In this document: positions 1 through 9,155 of the stretch, in pieces
Layout: each line of letters starts with the position of its first letter
Numbering within the stretch: the first letter of the stretch is position 1
From: an uncultured Prevotellaceae bacterium
GTDB lineage: Bacteria > Bacteroidota > Bacteroidia > Bacteroidales > Muribaculaceae
Reading direction: 5' to 3'
NCBI GenBank assembly: GCA_947306175.1
Contig: CAMZFV010000001.1
Location: forward strand, 62,001-126,000
Length of the DNA stretch: 64,000 nucleotides
Notes under the pieces: generated by a model
Told to the model about the DNA's origin: nothing
Database searches by the model: none
What the model saw: the letters and a program-made list of their open reading frames with translations, nothing else
Made by a program: the position numbers and the translations under genes

Positions 1-910
1 ATTTCCAGGCCAGTGACTCAGCGTCCTCGTAGGTGCAGACCATTTCGCCGTCCTTGACCAGATACGGCACTTTTGCTACGTCATCCCACATGCGGGTGAC
101 ATCGGTACGCTTCACGAGAGCCCCGTATGCCGTATCACCGAATCCTTTCACCGAACGTCCGTAAAAGGGCACTCCCAGTACCAACTTATTGACGGGCATT
201 CCCGCGTCTAGGTACGCCTGTAAGGCCTCCTGTGCCGTCACGCGGCCCGACATCTCACTGCGGTATAGCGCCGCGTGGTGATAGGGTGGGTTGCCCACGT
301 CATACATCATGATGTTCACAAGATCAACGTAGGGTTCAATCGCCTTGAAATCCACATAGCGGGCATCGGCTATCGTAGCGCACGACAACAGGTAACTCTT
401 ACCCAGAGCCTTGCGCAGTTCCTTCATCAGCAACGTGAAATTGTCAGTGTCGGCAGGCGATGACGAGATACCTGCCTCGTTGCTGCTGGGATATTCCCAG
501 TCGATGTCGATGCCGTCCAGGTTGTAGTCCTTGACAATGCGCTTGCAATCCCTGGCAAACGCCTTTCGACGCCTCTCGGTCGATGCCATCTCACTGAACC
601 CGCCAGCCGTCCAGCCACCGATGCTCAGTACGATATAAATCTGGTGATCCTTCTTCAATTCCACCAGTTGGCGCAGCCGCTCAGGGTGCTGGATAGTCAC
701 CCCGTCGTATGTCTTGTTCACGTTCCCAAAGGCATAGTTGATATGCGTCAGTACCGAACAGTCCGGAATTGGCATGTCAGCATTCCATCCCGTCACATAC
801 GCTGCCACCACAGGCCCGTCATCCTTGTGACGCCCCGCCCACATCGTCAACGCTACCGCCAACAGGCAAGTCAAGGTCAATATCCTTCTCATCATAATCC
901 TCTTCTTCAT
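1..910 (-). CDS. Secreted GH18 glycoside hydrolase (chitinase-like), C-terminus cut by window edge
   Basis: About 303 codons are visible, read leftwards from an ATG at 910 and running off the left edge without a stop. The N-terminus (MKKRIMMRRILTLTCLLA...) is a basic stretch plus hydrophobic core, that is, a signal peptide. The GH18 signatures are present: a strand ending LSIGGW, and DGIDIDWEYP at residues 132-141, giving D132-x-x-D135-x-D137-W-E139 with the general acid E139 intact. GH18 enzymes cleave beta-1,4-GlcNAc linkages (chitin, peptidoglycan-like or N-glycan substrates) by substrate-assisted catalysis. The specificity (chitinase or endo-beta-N-acetylglucosaminidase) cannot be told from the visible part. 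A possible downstream ATG-ATG pair at 890-895 would shorten the signal peptide. The gene is transcribed away from the unrelated secreted protein at 1079-3115, 168 bp upstream. Confidence 0.88.
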   Translation of the reverse strand, partial: MKKRIMMRRILTLTCLLAVALTMWAGRHKDDGPVVAAYVTGWNADMPIPDCSVLTHINYAFGNVNKTYDGVTIQHPERLRQLVELKKDHQIYIVLSIGGWTAGGFSEMASTERRRKAFARDCKRIVKDYNLDGIDIDWEYPSSNEAGISSSPADTDNFTLLMKELRKALGKSYLLSCATIADARYVDFKAIEPYVDLVNIMMYDVGNPPYHHAALYRSEMSGRVTAQEALQAYLDAGMPVNKLVLGVPFYGRSVKGFGDTAYGALVKRTDVTRMWDDVAKVPYLVKDGEMVCTYEDAESLAWK

Positions 911-921
911 TAGTTCGTTCC

Positions 922-929
922 CAAAATTA
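922..929 (-). promoter_or_regulatory. Probable -7 box for the GH18 gene
   Basis: TAATTTTG on the minus strand fits the Bacteroidota -7 consensus TAnnTTTG and lies 12 bp upstream of the ATG at 910. No clear -33 TTG was seen at the usual distance. Confidence 0.45.
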
Positions 930-993
930 CAACAATTTCCTAATACCACCAGTCGTCTCTACAAAATGTTTAACGTATCTTTGTTAATAATTG

Positions 994-1040
994 AATGAAC
1001 ACCCGAAAGATAATTTCAAGTTACCCTTCAGGTGTTCATT
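994..1040 (-). terminator. Hairpin after the 1079-3115 gene
   Basis: A perfect 10-bp stem (AATGAACACC 994-1003, GGTGTTCATT 1031-1040) encloses a 27-base loop. It lies just beyond the stop of the minus-strand gene at 1079. There is no strong U tract, so it may be a transcript-end stabiliser rather than a classical terminator. Confidence 0.45.
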
Positions 1041-1078
1041 GTCCGTTATTACGTTTATTCTCCTGACGGTGGGAGCTC

Positions 1079-3115
1079 TTATTCTTTGTAGAGCTTGTAC
1101 TTGCCAGCAATTTGGGAAAGGCCTACCAAACCGTTGGGATTATAAACCACATAGCCGGCATAGCTGTATTGCAGCCATACGTTGCCGTCCTGGTCAAAAC
1201 GCACGCTGGTGACGTTGTGGGTGTCAATTTCTTCTCTGAACTGGTTTTTCAGCCCAGTCACAATTTTCTTCATGACGGTTGGCGTTGAGCCTTGAGTGTT
1301 GAACGTGGCATGAACGTTGAAATTGCCGCCAGCATCAGTCACGGCAAAACCATTGCCATTGGCTGACAAGCCGCTGATTTTATAGCCCTCAGAGCCGGGC
1401 ATGGTGCTGACAAGCGTCCAATCAAACTTTTTCATGTCCGTTTTCAACAGTTTCTTGCCGCCAGTGATATACACCTCGTTCCCCAGAATGTGGAGATCAC
1501 AGGGTGCATCACCGGTAATGTCTCTCACGGTCGCCTCCGAGGTAACGGATTCGTCTTTGTTACCATTATTGCGAGCCACCAGCACGCGATAGGCATCTAC
1601 GCTGAACAGGTCGCCGTCGTCGGTGAGCACTTGAGAAGCACCGCCACATTCATAGGTTTCCTTAATACACTTCTTGTTGTCTTGCAGGTCATACACCTTT
1701 GCACGATCTCCAACATACGCCATATAGCGGCCGTTGGGTGAGAATATGATGCGCTTGAAGTGGCTACCTGTCCACCCTGGCTTGAAGTCAGGATCACTGA
1801 CTAACACCTCAGAGCTCTCGATGCTCTTGCCGTCGTAACGGATGATACCTATGCCATCCGCATCCAGATAGAGGTCATTGCCGTGGGCGCCGATACTCCA
1901 AATGGTGGGGTGGTCTTTCTTCGTCTTCATGGGAACAGCCTCAAACATGTTTCCCGAAGCCTTGTCGACGGCAATCACACCGTTCTTGCTGCCATGGGAA
2001 TCCTGTAGTATATACATGTTCTTGCTGTCTTCTTCCAGCGGGCGCTCAATAGTCTCCTCTTGCTCCACAACGCAGAGTATATTATTTTTATTATTCTTGC
2101 GTTCAGTATTCTGTGTTGGTGGATTAGGTGTTGGTGGATCAGGTGTTGGAGGATCCGGTGTTGGTGGATCAGGAGGGGGCGGAAGCAACTCTTCGATCCA
2201 AATATTAAAGATTTTATCACACAGTTTCAGTTTTGGATCTGATGGAGAACCAACGAATTCGGCCTCGCATGTCTCATCGCACTGCTTCAGATGAAAGTGT
2301 TCCTTGAAGTAGCCAATCATGTCCTCATGAGTGAACATGTTGGCCAACGTTGTGTGGCCCGTCTCTTCGTCATAGTAGCCAGTTGCTGCACTAACCACCT
2401 CCATAATACCTGCAGCAAGTGCGTCATCGCGTGAAACTGGCTCCTTCAGTTCAGAATAGGTGAAGAGCACGCACACAATCTTATCGTACTCCTCGTCATA
2501 ATAGGTGTAAAGGTCGAACACCAGTTCAATGTTGGCTGCAGCCATTAGTGAAATCCACGAATTGCTCATGTCCATTCTCCACACTGTGCGTCCGCCTTCA
2601 TGACCGTTGAAGTTTAATTCTACCAGTGGTTCCTGAGTGATGTAATCCTTATAGGAACCACGCTTGGTGTGAGCGATGCGAGCGTCGTCAAGGGCCAACG
2701 ACACTTTGTCGCGCATTCCTTCCCACAACGCACCCCAGCAGCCCATTATGGTGCCTGTATAGACGGATGATGTCATCATTGCGGCCTTGACCGACTCTTG
2801 TCCATCGAAGACGAATACCGTGGTGCGCGTCTTGCGACCGAAGAACAACATGATCCATTCTCTCTCAATATCCGACTCTGGGACATTCTTCAGTGGGTTG
2901 GCATACTTTGACGACGAGATGCTCATAATCCGGTTTTCAAGACCTTTGATGCCATACTCCGGATAGATCTCGATAGTGCCGTCAGGATTGTCGAAATAGA
3001 AATAAGGTGTCTCCAACTTCACGTTGGGTGCATTGGCAGCAAAGCCCTGTCCCCAACTGTTGAGTGTCACGAGGAGGACACTGACCATTAGTAATAGGAT
3101 TCTTCTCATAGGCAT
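1079..3115 (-). CDS. Secreted protein with Pro/Thr/Asp linker and propeller-like C-terminus; function unknown
   Basis: 678 residues. Signal peptide at the start (RRILLLMVSVLLVTLNSWGQ). A second in-frame ATG two codons in (MRRILLL) is an equally good start. Residues ~30-310 form a globular domain that I do not recognise. Residues ~315-335 are a low-complexity linker of PPTPD units, encoded by four 15-bp tandem repeats at 2113-2172. Residues ~350-678 have short repeated strands with phrases such as FSPNGRYMAYVGD and VRFDQDGNVWLQ, which is the look of a beta-propeller. The layout (signal, unknown domain, flexible linker, propeller) suggests a surface or periplasmic binding protein, but no catalytic motif was seen. 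The neighbouring GH18 gene is on the same strand, 168 bp downstream, with its own promoter, so co-function is not established. Confidence 0.75.
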   Translation of the reverse strand: MPMRRILLLMVSVLLVTLNSWGQGFAANAPNVKLETPYFYFDNPDGTIEIYPEYGIKGLENRIMSISSSKYANPLKNVPESDIEREWIMLFFGRKTRTTVFVFDGQESVKAAMMTSSVYTGTIMGCWGALWEGMRDKVSLALDDARIAHTKRGSYKDYITQEPLVELNFNGHEGGRTVWRMDMSNSWISLMAAANIELVFDLYTYYDEEYDKIVCVLFTYSELKEPVSRDDALAAGIMEVVSAATGYYDEETGHTTLANMFTHEDMIGYFKEHFHLKQCDETCEAEFVGSPSDPKLKLCDKIFNIWIEELLPPPPDPPTPDPPTPDPPTPNPPTQNTERKNNKNNILCVVEQEETIERPLEEDSKNMYILQDSHGSKNGVIAVDKASGNMFEAVPMKTKKDHPTIWSIGAHGNDLYLDADGIGIIRYDGKSIESSEVLVSDPDFKPGWTGSHFKRIIFSPNGRYMAYVGDRAKVYDLQDNKKCIKETYECGGASQVLTDDGDLFSVDAYRVLVARNNGNKDESVTSEATVRDITGDAPCDLHILGNEVYITGGKKLLKTDMKKFDWTLVSTMPGSEGYKISGLSANGNGFAVTDAGGNFNVHATFNTQGSTPTVMKKIVTGLKNQFREEIDTHNVTSVRFDQDGNVWLQYSYAGYVVYNPNGLVGLSQIAGKYKLYKE
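2113..2172. repeat. Four 15-bp tandem repeats coding a PPTPD linker
   Basis: The units read TGTTGGTGGATCAGG with one to three changes each on the plus strand, and encode the Pro-rich linker of the 1079-3115 protein on the minus strand. The near identity of the units implies recent slippage, so the linker length may vary between strains. Confidence 0.85.
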
Positions 3116-3135
3116 ATTTAATTATTTATTTGCCA

Positions 3136-3143
3136 CAAAGATA
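3136..3143 (-). promoter_or_regulatory. -7 box for the 1079-3115 gene
   Basis: TATCTTTG on the minus strand matches TAnnTTTG, 20 bp upstream of the ATG at 3115. Confidence 0.55.
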
Positions 3144-3326
3144 GTCCATTTTCTAAATATTTTCAACGAAATAGTGGAAAAAGTAACAATCAATTATATT
3201 TTTCATTATGTGTGCTGTTTGATCAATCAGAATTCTACTTTAATTCTTGTCCTTCTTGTCTTCAAAAAAATCTTTATAAATAATGAATATCTAAAAATTT
3301 TGGGCTGTTAGTTCAAGAATTAGTAG

Positions 3327-3334
3327 TACCTTTG
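3327..3334 (+). promoter_or_regulatory. -7 box of the mutAB promoter
   Basis: TACCTTTG is an exact TAnnTTTG match. A TTTG at 3299-3302 could be the -33 element, but the 24-bp spacing is longer than the usual 19-21. The predicted leader is about 130 nt and contains the TTAG-type array. Confidence 0.65.
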
Positions 3335-3358
3335 CAGATTGAATTGTTACGATTTGGT

Positions 3359-3430
3359 TTTAGGCACTAGGCTTTAGGTTTTAGGCGATAGTAATCATAC
3401 TTAAAACTTAAAACTAACAACTTAAAACTC
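3359..3430. repeat. TTAG-type intergenic array in the mutA leader
   Basis: TTAGGC/CTAGGC/TTTAGG units are followed by a region of ACTTAAAACTTAAAAC units. It is one of about a dozen related arrays in this window. Confidence 0.7.
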
Positions 3431-3467
3431 AGAGAATTTTTAAGGTTACTATATAAATTACTATTCT

Positions 3468-5312
3468 ATGGCAGAAACAAAAAAATTGTTCGACCAATTC
3501 GCGCCTGTCACTCCCGAGGAGTGGCGTGCCAAGGCCGAGGTTGACCTCAAAGGGGCCGACTTTGAAAAGAAAATGGTTTGGCGGACAAACGAGGGTTTCA
3601 ATGCCCAGCCGCTCTATCGCAGCGTGGACATTGCCGACCTCAAGCAGACCAAATCCTTACCGGGTGAGTTTCCCTATGTCCGCGGTACTCGCCACAACAA
3701 TGACTGGAAGGTGCGTCAGAACATCGACGTGGACGATGTCCTGGCCGCCAATGCCAAGGCGCTGGAGGTGCTCAACAAGGGCATCAACTCGATTGGCTTC
3801 CACATGCATGGTGGTGATGTGGACCTGAAGGCTTTGCTGAACGGCATCCACCTTCCCGATTGTGAAATCAACATTCAGTGCTGCCCCAAGTGCGCGCTGA
3901 AGTATGCCAAGGAGCTCGTTGAACTCTGCAAGGCTAATGGTTGCATGGACACTTTTGTGGGTAGCATCGCCTTCAATCCGTTCAAGCGCACCTTCAAGCA
4001 CGGTGAGCCTTTCCCCGGCGACATCGTTGCGATGGCTACTGAACTGATGAACACCGTTAAGCCCGTCGCTCACCTGCGCGTGCTCAGCGTTGACTCGCTG
4101 GCACTGAACAATGCTGGTGCCTACATCTTCCAGGAGTTGGGTTATGCTCTGGCTTGGGGTGCTGAGTGGATGGCCATGCTGACCGATGCTGGCTTCACCG
4201 CCGACGAGGTGGCCAACCGCATCAAGTTCAACATGGGTGTTTCGACGGTTTACTTCATGGAGATCGCCAAGTTCCGCGCTGCTCGCGAGCTCTGGGCGCT
4301 CATCGTGAAGCAGTTTAAACCCGCTAACGACTACTCTTGCATGATGAATGTCAATGCCGAGACCAGCCGTTACAACCAGACGCTTTACGACAGCTATGTG
4401 AACCTTCTGCGTTCGCAGACCGAGGCTATGAGTGCCGCACTCGCTTGTGTGGACTCGATTGTCGTGACTCCGTTCGACGCTCCTTACAAGAAGAGCGACG
4501 ACTTCAGCGAGCGCATCGCCCGCAACCAGCAGATCCTCCTCAAGGAGGAGAGCCACCTCGACAAGGTCGTTGACCCCGCTGGCGGTTCCTACTACGTGGA
4601 GATGCTGACCAAGAACCTCGCCGAGCAGGGTTGGAAACTCTTCCTCGACGTCGAGGACAAGGGTGGCTTCAAGGCTGCACTTGAGAGCGGCGACATCATC
4701 AATGCCATCAATGCTACCGCCAAGGAGCGCTTTGACAAGGTGGCTAAGCGCCGTGAGCAGCTGCTGGGTACCAACCAGTTCCCCAACTTCACCGAGAAGG
4801 CTGCCGACAAGGCCGATGCCCGTGATGCTTGCGCCTGCCACTGCGGTTGCAAACACGAGGAGAAGGAAGGTGCTGTGGCACTCAACAACAAGCGTCTGGC
4901 TGAGCAGTTCGAGGAGGTCCGCCTCCAGACCGAACGTGCCGCCAAGACCCCCAAAGTGTTTATGCTCACCATCGGCAACCTGGCTATGCGCCTCGCCCGT
5001 GCCCAGTTCAGCGATAACTTCTTCGCTTGCGCTGGCTATGAGCTGATCGACAACAACGGTTTCAAGACCGTCAAGGAGGGTATGGATGCCGCCATGGAGA
5101 AGAAGGCCGACGTTGTCGTGCTCTGCTCCAGCGATGACGAGTATGCCGCCCTCATCCCCGAGGCCGTGAAGGAACTCGATGGCCGTGCCGAGCTCGTGCT
5201 TGCAGGTCCCGAGACCGACGAATTCAAGGCGATGGGAATCACCAATTTCATCAATGTGCGCACCAATGTGCTCGCTACGTTAAAAGCCTTCAACGCTAAA
5301 CTGTTAAAATGA
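3468..5312 (+). CDS. mutA: Methylmalonyl-CoA mutase small subunit
   Basis: 614 residues. It carries the TIM-barrel mutase fold (from ~residue 60 to 440) and a degenerate C-terminal cobalamin-type domain without the DxHxxG motif, as expected for the non-catalytic small subunit. It pairs with MutB, encoded 10 bp downstream, to interconvert succinyl-CoA and (R)-methylmalonyl-CoA. In Bacteroidales this step leads from succinate to propionate. The linker between barrel and B12-like domain carries an unusual Cys/His cluster, C455-x-C457-H458-C459-x-C461-x-H463, inside a charged stretch ([19 protein letters not shown]). Its role is unknown and it may bind a metal. ATG start at 3468, with a conserved opening for the family ([17 protein letters not shown]). 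Confidence 0.95.
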   Translation: MAETKKLFDQFAPVTPEEWRAKAEVDLKGADFEKKMVWRTNEGFNAQPLYRSVDIADLKQTKSLPGEFPYVRGTRHNNDWKVRQNIDVDDVLAANAKALEVLNKGINSIGFHMHGGDVDLKALLNGIHLPDCEINIQCCPKCALKYAKELVELCKANGCMDTFVGSIAFNPFKRTFKHGEPFPGDIVAMATELMNTVKPVAHLRVLSVDSLALNNAGAYIFQELGYALAWGAEWMAMLTDAGFTADEVANRIKFNMGVSTVYFMEIAKFRAARELWALIVKQFKPANDYSCMMNVNAETSRYNQTLYDSYVNLLRSQTEAMSAALACVDSIVVTPFDAPYKKSDDFSERIARNQQILLKEESHLDKVVDPAGGSYYVEMLTKNLAEQGWKLFLDVEDKGGFKAALESGDIINAINATAKERFDKVAKRREQLLGTNQFPNFTEKAADKADARDACACHCGCKHEEKEGAVALNNKRLAEQFEEVRLQTERAAKTPKVFMLTIGNLAMRLARAQFSDNFFACAGYELIDNNGFKTVKEGMDAAMEKKADVVVLCSSDDEYAALIPEAVKELDGRAELVLAGPETDEFKAMGITNFINVRTNVLATLKAFNAKLLK

Positions 5313-5322
5313 CGAGACGACT

Positions 5323-7461
5323 ATGAGACCGAATTTTAAGAATATAGATATTGCCAATGATGCTTTTAATGTAAAGCACAATCCCCTTCCCAAGGGCGAG
5401 GTGTGGAAGAATGCCGAGTTGATCGACATCAAGCCCATTTACACTCACGAGGACATCGAGGGTCTGGAGCACCTGGAGTTTGTTGCCGGTATTCCTCCTT
5501 TCCTGGGTGGCCCCTATTCGCTGATGTACCCGTTCCGTCCGTGGACCGTCCGTCAGTACGCCGGTTTCTCGACCGCTGCCGAGTCCAACGCCTTCTATCG
5601 CCGCAACCTGGCCTCTGGTCAGAAGGGTCTGTCCGTAGCATTTGACCTTCCCACCCACCGTGGCTACAACGCCGACAACCAGCGCGTGGTCGGTGACGTC
5701 GGCAAGGCTGGTGTATCCATCTGCTCGGTAGAGGACATGAAGGTGCTCTTCGACGGTATCCCCTTGAATGAGATGTCTGTTTCCATGACTATGAACGGTG
5801 CCGTGCTGCCCATCATGGCGTTCTACATCGTGTCTGGTCTGGAGCAGGGTGCCAAGCTCGAACAGATGGCAGGTACCATCCAGAACGATATCTTGAAGGA
5901 GTTCATGGTGCGTAACACCTATATCTATCCTCCCAAGTTCTCGATGGAGATTATCGCCAGCATCTTTGAATATACTTCCAAGTATATGCCCAAGTTCAAC
6001 TCCATCTCCATCTCGGGTTACCACATGCAGGAGGCTGGCGCTACCGCCGACATCGAGCTGGCTTACACCCTCGCCGATGGTATGGACTACATCCGCACGG
6101 GTATCAATGCCGGTCTGTCGGTTGACGCCTTTGCACCCCGTCTGTCGTTCTTCTGGGGTATCTCGATGAACTTCTTCACCGAGATCGCCAAGATGCGCGC
6201 AGGTCGTCTGTTGTGGGCCAAGATTGTGAAGAGCTTCGGCTCCGAGAATCCCAAGTCGATGTCGCTGCGTACCCACAGCCAGACCTCGGGTTGGTCGCTG
6301 ACCGCTCAGGATCCCTTCAACAACGTGGGCCGCACCTGTATCGAGGCTATGGCTGCCGCTCTGGGTCACACCCAGTCGCTGCACACCAACGCCCTCGACG
6401 AGGCCATCGCACTGCCCACCGACTTCTCGGCTCGTATCGCCCGTAACACCCAGATTTACATCCAGCAGGAGACCTACGTCACCAAGGCCATCGATCCTTG
6501 GGCTGGCTCCTACTATGTAGAGGCGCTGACCAACGAACTGGTGCATAAGGCATGGGCCCATATCGAGGAGATCGAGAAGCTCGGCGGTATGGCCAAGGCC
6601 ATCGAGACCGGCGTGCCCAAGATGCGTATCGAGGAAGCCGCCGCCCGTACACAGGCCCGTATCGACAGCGGTCGCCAGACCATCGTCGGCATCAACAAGT
6701 ATGCCCTCGAGAAGGAGGCTCCCATCGATATCCTGGAGATTGATAACACCGAGGTTCGCAAGGAACAGGTTGAAGGACTTGAGAAACTGCGTGCAAACCG
6801 TGACGAGGCTAAGGTCAAGAAAGATCTCGCCGCCATCACCGAGTGTGTCAAGACTGGCAAGGGTAACCTGCTCGAACTCGCTGTCGAGGCTGCCAAGGAC
6901 CGTGCGTCGCTGGGCGAGATCTCTGACGCTTGCGAGGAAATCGTTGGACGTTACAAAGCAGTTGTTAAAACCATTTCAGGCGTGTATTCAGCAGAAACCA
7001 AATCAGATCCCGACCTGGAAGAGGCTCGTCGCTTGACCGCCCTCTTTGCCAAGAAGGAAGGCCGTCAGCCCCGTATCATGATTGCCAAGATGGGTCAGGA
7101 CGGTCACGACCGTGGCGCCAAGGTTGTTGCCACCGGCTATGCCGACTGTGGCTTTGACGTGGACATGGGTCCCTTGTTCCAGACTCCCGAGGAGAGCGCC
7201 CGCGAGGCTGTCGAGAACGACGTGAACGTCCTCGGCGTTTCTTCGCTTGCCGCTGGTCACAAGACCCTCGTTCCCGCCGTTATCGAGGAACTCAAGAAGT
7301 TGGGTCGTGAGGACATCATCGTCACCGCTGGTGGTGTGATTCCCATGCAGGATTATGACTACCTCTACAAGGCAGGCGTAGCCGCCATCTTCGGCCCCGG
7401 CACCAACGTCATGAAGAGTGCCATCGAGGTGATGCACATCCTCCTCGATGATGCCGAATAA
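5323..7461 (+). CDS. mutB: Methylmalonyl-CoA mutase large (catalytic) subunit
   Basis: 712 residues, the usual length. The N-terminal catalytic barrel contains the conserved stretch [20 protein letters not shown]. The C-terminal cobalamin-binding domain starts near residue 580 and has [11 protein letters not shown], giving D593-x-H595-x-x-G598, where H595 is the lower cobalt ligand. It forms the MutAB heterodimer with the preceding gene. They are separated by 10 bp and are surely one operon. The reaction is the B12-dependent rearrangement between succinyl-CoA and methylmalonyl-CoA. Neither epimerase nor decarboxylase genes follow directly; the next gene is unrelated and has its own promoter. 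Confidence 0.97.
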   Translation: MRPNFKNIDIANDAFNVKHNPLPKGEVWKNAELIDIKPIYTHEDIEGLEHLEFVAGIPPFLGGPYSLMYPFRPWTVRQYAGFSTAAESNAFYRRNLASGQKGLSVAFDLPTHRGYNADNQRVVGDVGKAGVSICSVEDMKVLFDGIPLNEMSVSMTMNGAVLPIMAFYIVSGLEQGAKLEQMAGTIQNDILKEFMVRNTYIYPPKFSMEIIASIFEYTSKYMPKFNSISISGYHMQEAGATADIELAYTLADGMDYIRTGINAGLSVDAFAPRLSFFWGISMNFFTEIAKMRAGRLLWAKIVKSFGSENPKSMSLRTHSQTSGWSLTAQDPFNNVGRTCIEAMAAALGHTQSLHTNALDEAIALPTDFSARIARNTQIYIQQETYVTKAIDPWAGSYYVEALTNELVHKAWAHIEEIEKLGGMAKAIETGVPKMRIEEAAARTQARIDSGRQTIVGINKYALEKEAPIDILEIDNTEVRKEQVEGLEKLRANRDEAKVKKDLAAITECVKTGKGNLLELAVEAAKDRASLGEISDACEEIVGRYKAVVKTISGVYSAETKSDPDLEEARRLTALFAKKEGRQPRIMIAKMGQDGHDRGAKVVATGYADCGFDVDMGPLFQTPEESAREAVENDVNVLGVSSLAAGHKTLVPAVIEELKKLGREDIIVTAGGVIPMQDYDYLYKAGVAAIFGPGTNVMKSAIEVMHILLDDAE

Positions 7462-7578
7462 TAGTGCAAGCCTTGTGGAGTGAAAACAACTGGCTTTTGT
7501 TTGCATTCCCGAGGCGCAGCCTATTATCGCTGAAAGGCAATGATTTCAGTCGATAAAGACACATAATCTATAACATCA

Positions 7579-7611
7579 AAGAGCGCTGCGACACCACGTC
7601 ACAGCGCTCTT
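7579..7611 (+). terminator. Hairpin terminator after mutAB
   Basis: A perfect 10-bp GC-rich stem, AAGAGCGCTG (7579-7588) with CAGCGCTCTT (7602-7611). The downstream sequence is AT-rich (TGATAAATAAATAG), with no pure U run. Confidence 0.6.
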
Positions 7612-7679
7612 GATAAATAAATAGAAACAGGTGAACAGGGAAAAAGGTGACAATATGTCGAGGTTACAAAATATTAAAC

Positions 7680-7687
7680 TACCTTTG
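7680..7687 (+). promoter_or_regulatory. -7 box for the BspA-like gene
   Basis: TACCTTTG, an exact TAnnTTTG match. The leader of about 52 nt contains TATTAACCAAAAC (7723-7735), a motif also found just before other secreted-protein genes in the window. Confidence 0.65.
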
Positions 7688-7745
7688 TAGACCAAAAACC
7701 CTGTATGATAGTTCCAACAGCATATTAACCAAAACATAAGAGATA

Positions 7746-9095
7746 ATGAAAATAAATAATTACTTAAGCTCATCTTTATTGATATTGGCAGTTCTGCTGT
7801 CAGCCACGGCCACCGCCCACGATATCAGTACGCCCGTCTCGACTCCCAAGTACACCTTCAACAGCACTACCGGCGCATTGACGCTCAACTGGGGCGAGTT
7901 CAACCGTTACGACAATTGGGACTATGACGTGATCAACACTACTGTCAAGAGTGTCACCGCCACCAGTGAGGTGAGTTTCACTGGCGACTGCTCACAGCTG
8001 TTCTATAATTTCAATCAATGCCAGAGCATGGACCTGAGTCGCGTCAACACTAGTGGAATGACAAATGCAAACAGAATGTTCCGAGATTGCTCAAGTCTGA
8101 CCGCCCTTGACTTGTCTGACTGGAACACTGCCAATGTTATCGATATGTGCGAAATGTTCCGTTACTGCGAGAGCCTGATTTCGCTTGATTTGTCGGGCTG
8201 GGATACTGGCAATGTCATGGATATGGGTTTAATGTTCGACTACTGCTTGAATCTGACCTCACTCGACCTCACTGGATGGAACACTGCTAATGTCATCGAC
8301 ATGTACCTCATGTTCAATTATTGCGAAAGTTTAACCTCGCTCGACCTGTCGGGCTGGAATACCAGCAATGTCTCCTCTATGACCCAAATGTTCTACGAGT
8401 GTCGAGGGCTAACCTCACTCGACGTGTCGGGCTGGAACATCAGCAAGGTCATGACCATGGGAGCAATGTTCTCAGGCTGCTCGAGTCTGACCTCACTCGA
8501 TCTCTCGGACTGGAATCCCGCCAATGCTATTGACATGAGCTACATGTTCAACGGTTGCGTAAACTTAGCCAGGCTTAATGTCTCAAGTTGGAACACCACT
8601 ATGGTCAACGATATGCAATATATGTTCTCGGGCTGCACAAGCCTGACCTCACTTGACATCTCGGGCTGGAACACTGCCAACGTCTGGTACATGACCGGCA
8701 TGTTCGCCAATTGCTCGGCTCTGACCACCATCTATGTTGGCGCTGGATGGAGCACTGAACTTGTCTATGGCGAATGGGGTGAAGGTATATTCACTAACTG
8801 CACCGCACTTGTGGGCGGAATGGGAACTGCTTATGACGACAACTACACGGACAAGACCTACGCTCATATCGACGGCGGTCCGAGCAACCCAGGCTACTTT
8901 ACCGAAGGCCCTGCCGTAAAACCTGGTGATGTGGATGGCGACGGCAACATGACTATCAGCGACGTGACTGCCCTGATTGACTTGCTGCTCGGAGGCGACA
9001 CAAGCAACAATAAGGCCGCTGACGTCAATATAGACGGAATAGTGGATATCTCCGACGTCACAACCCTCATCGATTTATTATTGATAGGGGTTTAA
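7746..9095 (+). CDS. Secreted BspA-like (DUF285) repeat protein with dockerin-like tail
   Basis: 449 residues. Signal peptide (residues 1-~24, ending ATATA). From about residue 92 to 332 there are nine or so repeats of 24 residues with the pattern LTSLDLSGWNTxNVxxMxxMF.xC, the DUF285/BspA leucine-rich-like solenoid. These are 72-bp units at DNA level, so copy number could change by recombination. The C-terminus (from 8925) is a two-repeat dockerin-like domain with GDVDGDG calcium-loop residues and SDVTALIDLLL helices. Proteins with such solenoids in other bacteria are surface-exposed and often adhesive. That role is inferred here. Monocistronic, with its own promoter and leader. Confidence 0.85.
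   Translation: MKINNYLSSSLLILAVLLSATATAHDISTPVSTPKYTFNSTTGALTLNWGEFNRYDNWDYDVINTTVKSVTATSEVSFTGDCSQLFYNFNQCQSMDLSRVNTSGMTNANRMFRDCSSLTALDLSDWNTANVIDMCEMFRYCESLISLDLSGWDTGNVMDMGLMFDYCLNLTSLDLTGWNTANVIDMYLMFNYCESLTSLDLSGWNTSNVSSMTQMFYECRGLTSLDVSGWNISKVMTMGAMFSGCSSLTSLDLSDWNPANAIDMSYMFNGCVNLARLNVSSWNTTMVNDMQYMFSGCTSLTSLDISGWNTANVWYMTGMFANCSALTTIYVGAGWSTELVYGEWGEGIFTNCTALVGGMGTAYDDNYTDKTYAHIDGGPSNPGYFTEGPAVKPGDVDGDGNMTISDVTALIDLLLGGDTSNNKAADVNIDGIVDISDVTTLIDLLLIGV
8020..8740. repeat. 72-bp coding tandem repeats
   Basis: About nine diverged 72-bp units encode the 24-residue DUF285 repeats of the BspA-like protein. The conserved coding phrase is that for SLDLSGWNT followed by NV and MF. Confidence 0.85.
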
Positions 9096-9120
9096 TTGTT
9101 GTTCAAGTTGTATTCCTTAA

Positions 9121-9141
9121 ATGCTACGCTCTAGATAGCAT
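9121..9141. terminator. Weak hairpin in a convergent gap
   Basis: ATGCTA (9121-9126) pairs with TAGCAT (9136-9141) between the convergent BspA-like and GH3 genes. The stem is only 6 bp and the call is tentative. Confidence 0.3.
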
Positions 9142-9155
9142 AGCACTTATTGTTT

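Larger units (their letters stand above)
3116..3467. other. 352-bp AT-rich divergent gap
   Basis: No gene is seen. The gap holds divergent promoters for the 1079-3115 gene (3136-3143) and mutA (3327-3334). Downstream of the latter is a TTAG-type array at 3359-3388 (TTAGGCACTAGGCTTTAGG...), followed by CTTAAAACTTAAAACTAA-like units to 3430. These would lie in the mutA leader. Confidence 0.7.

Noticed and set aside
3468..5312. MutA as a defective mutase because it lacks DxHxxG
   Set aside because: Loss of the cobalamin motif is normal for the small subunit; MutB carries it.
3657..6561. Long minus-strand reading frames (399 and 421 codons) opposite mutA and mutB
   Set aside because: They are mirror frames of strongly biased, highly conserved mut genes and have low-complexity Val/Leu/His-rich sequence without any family signature.
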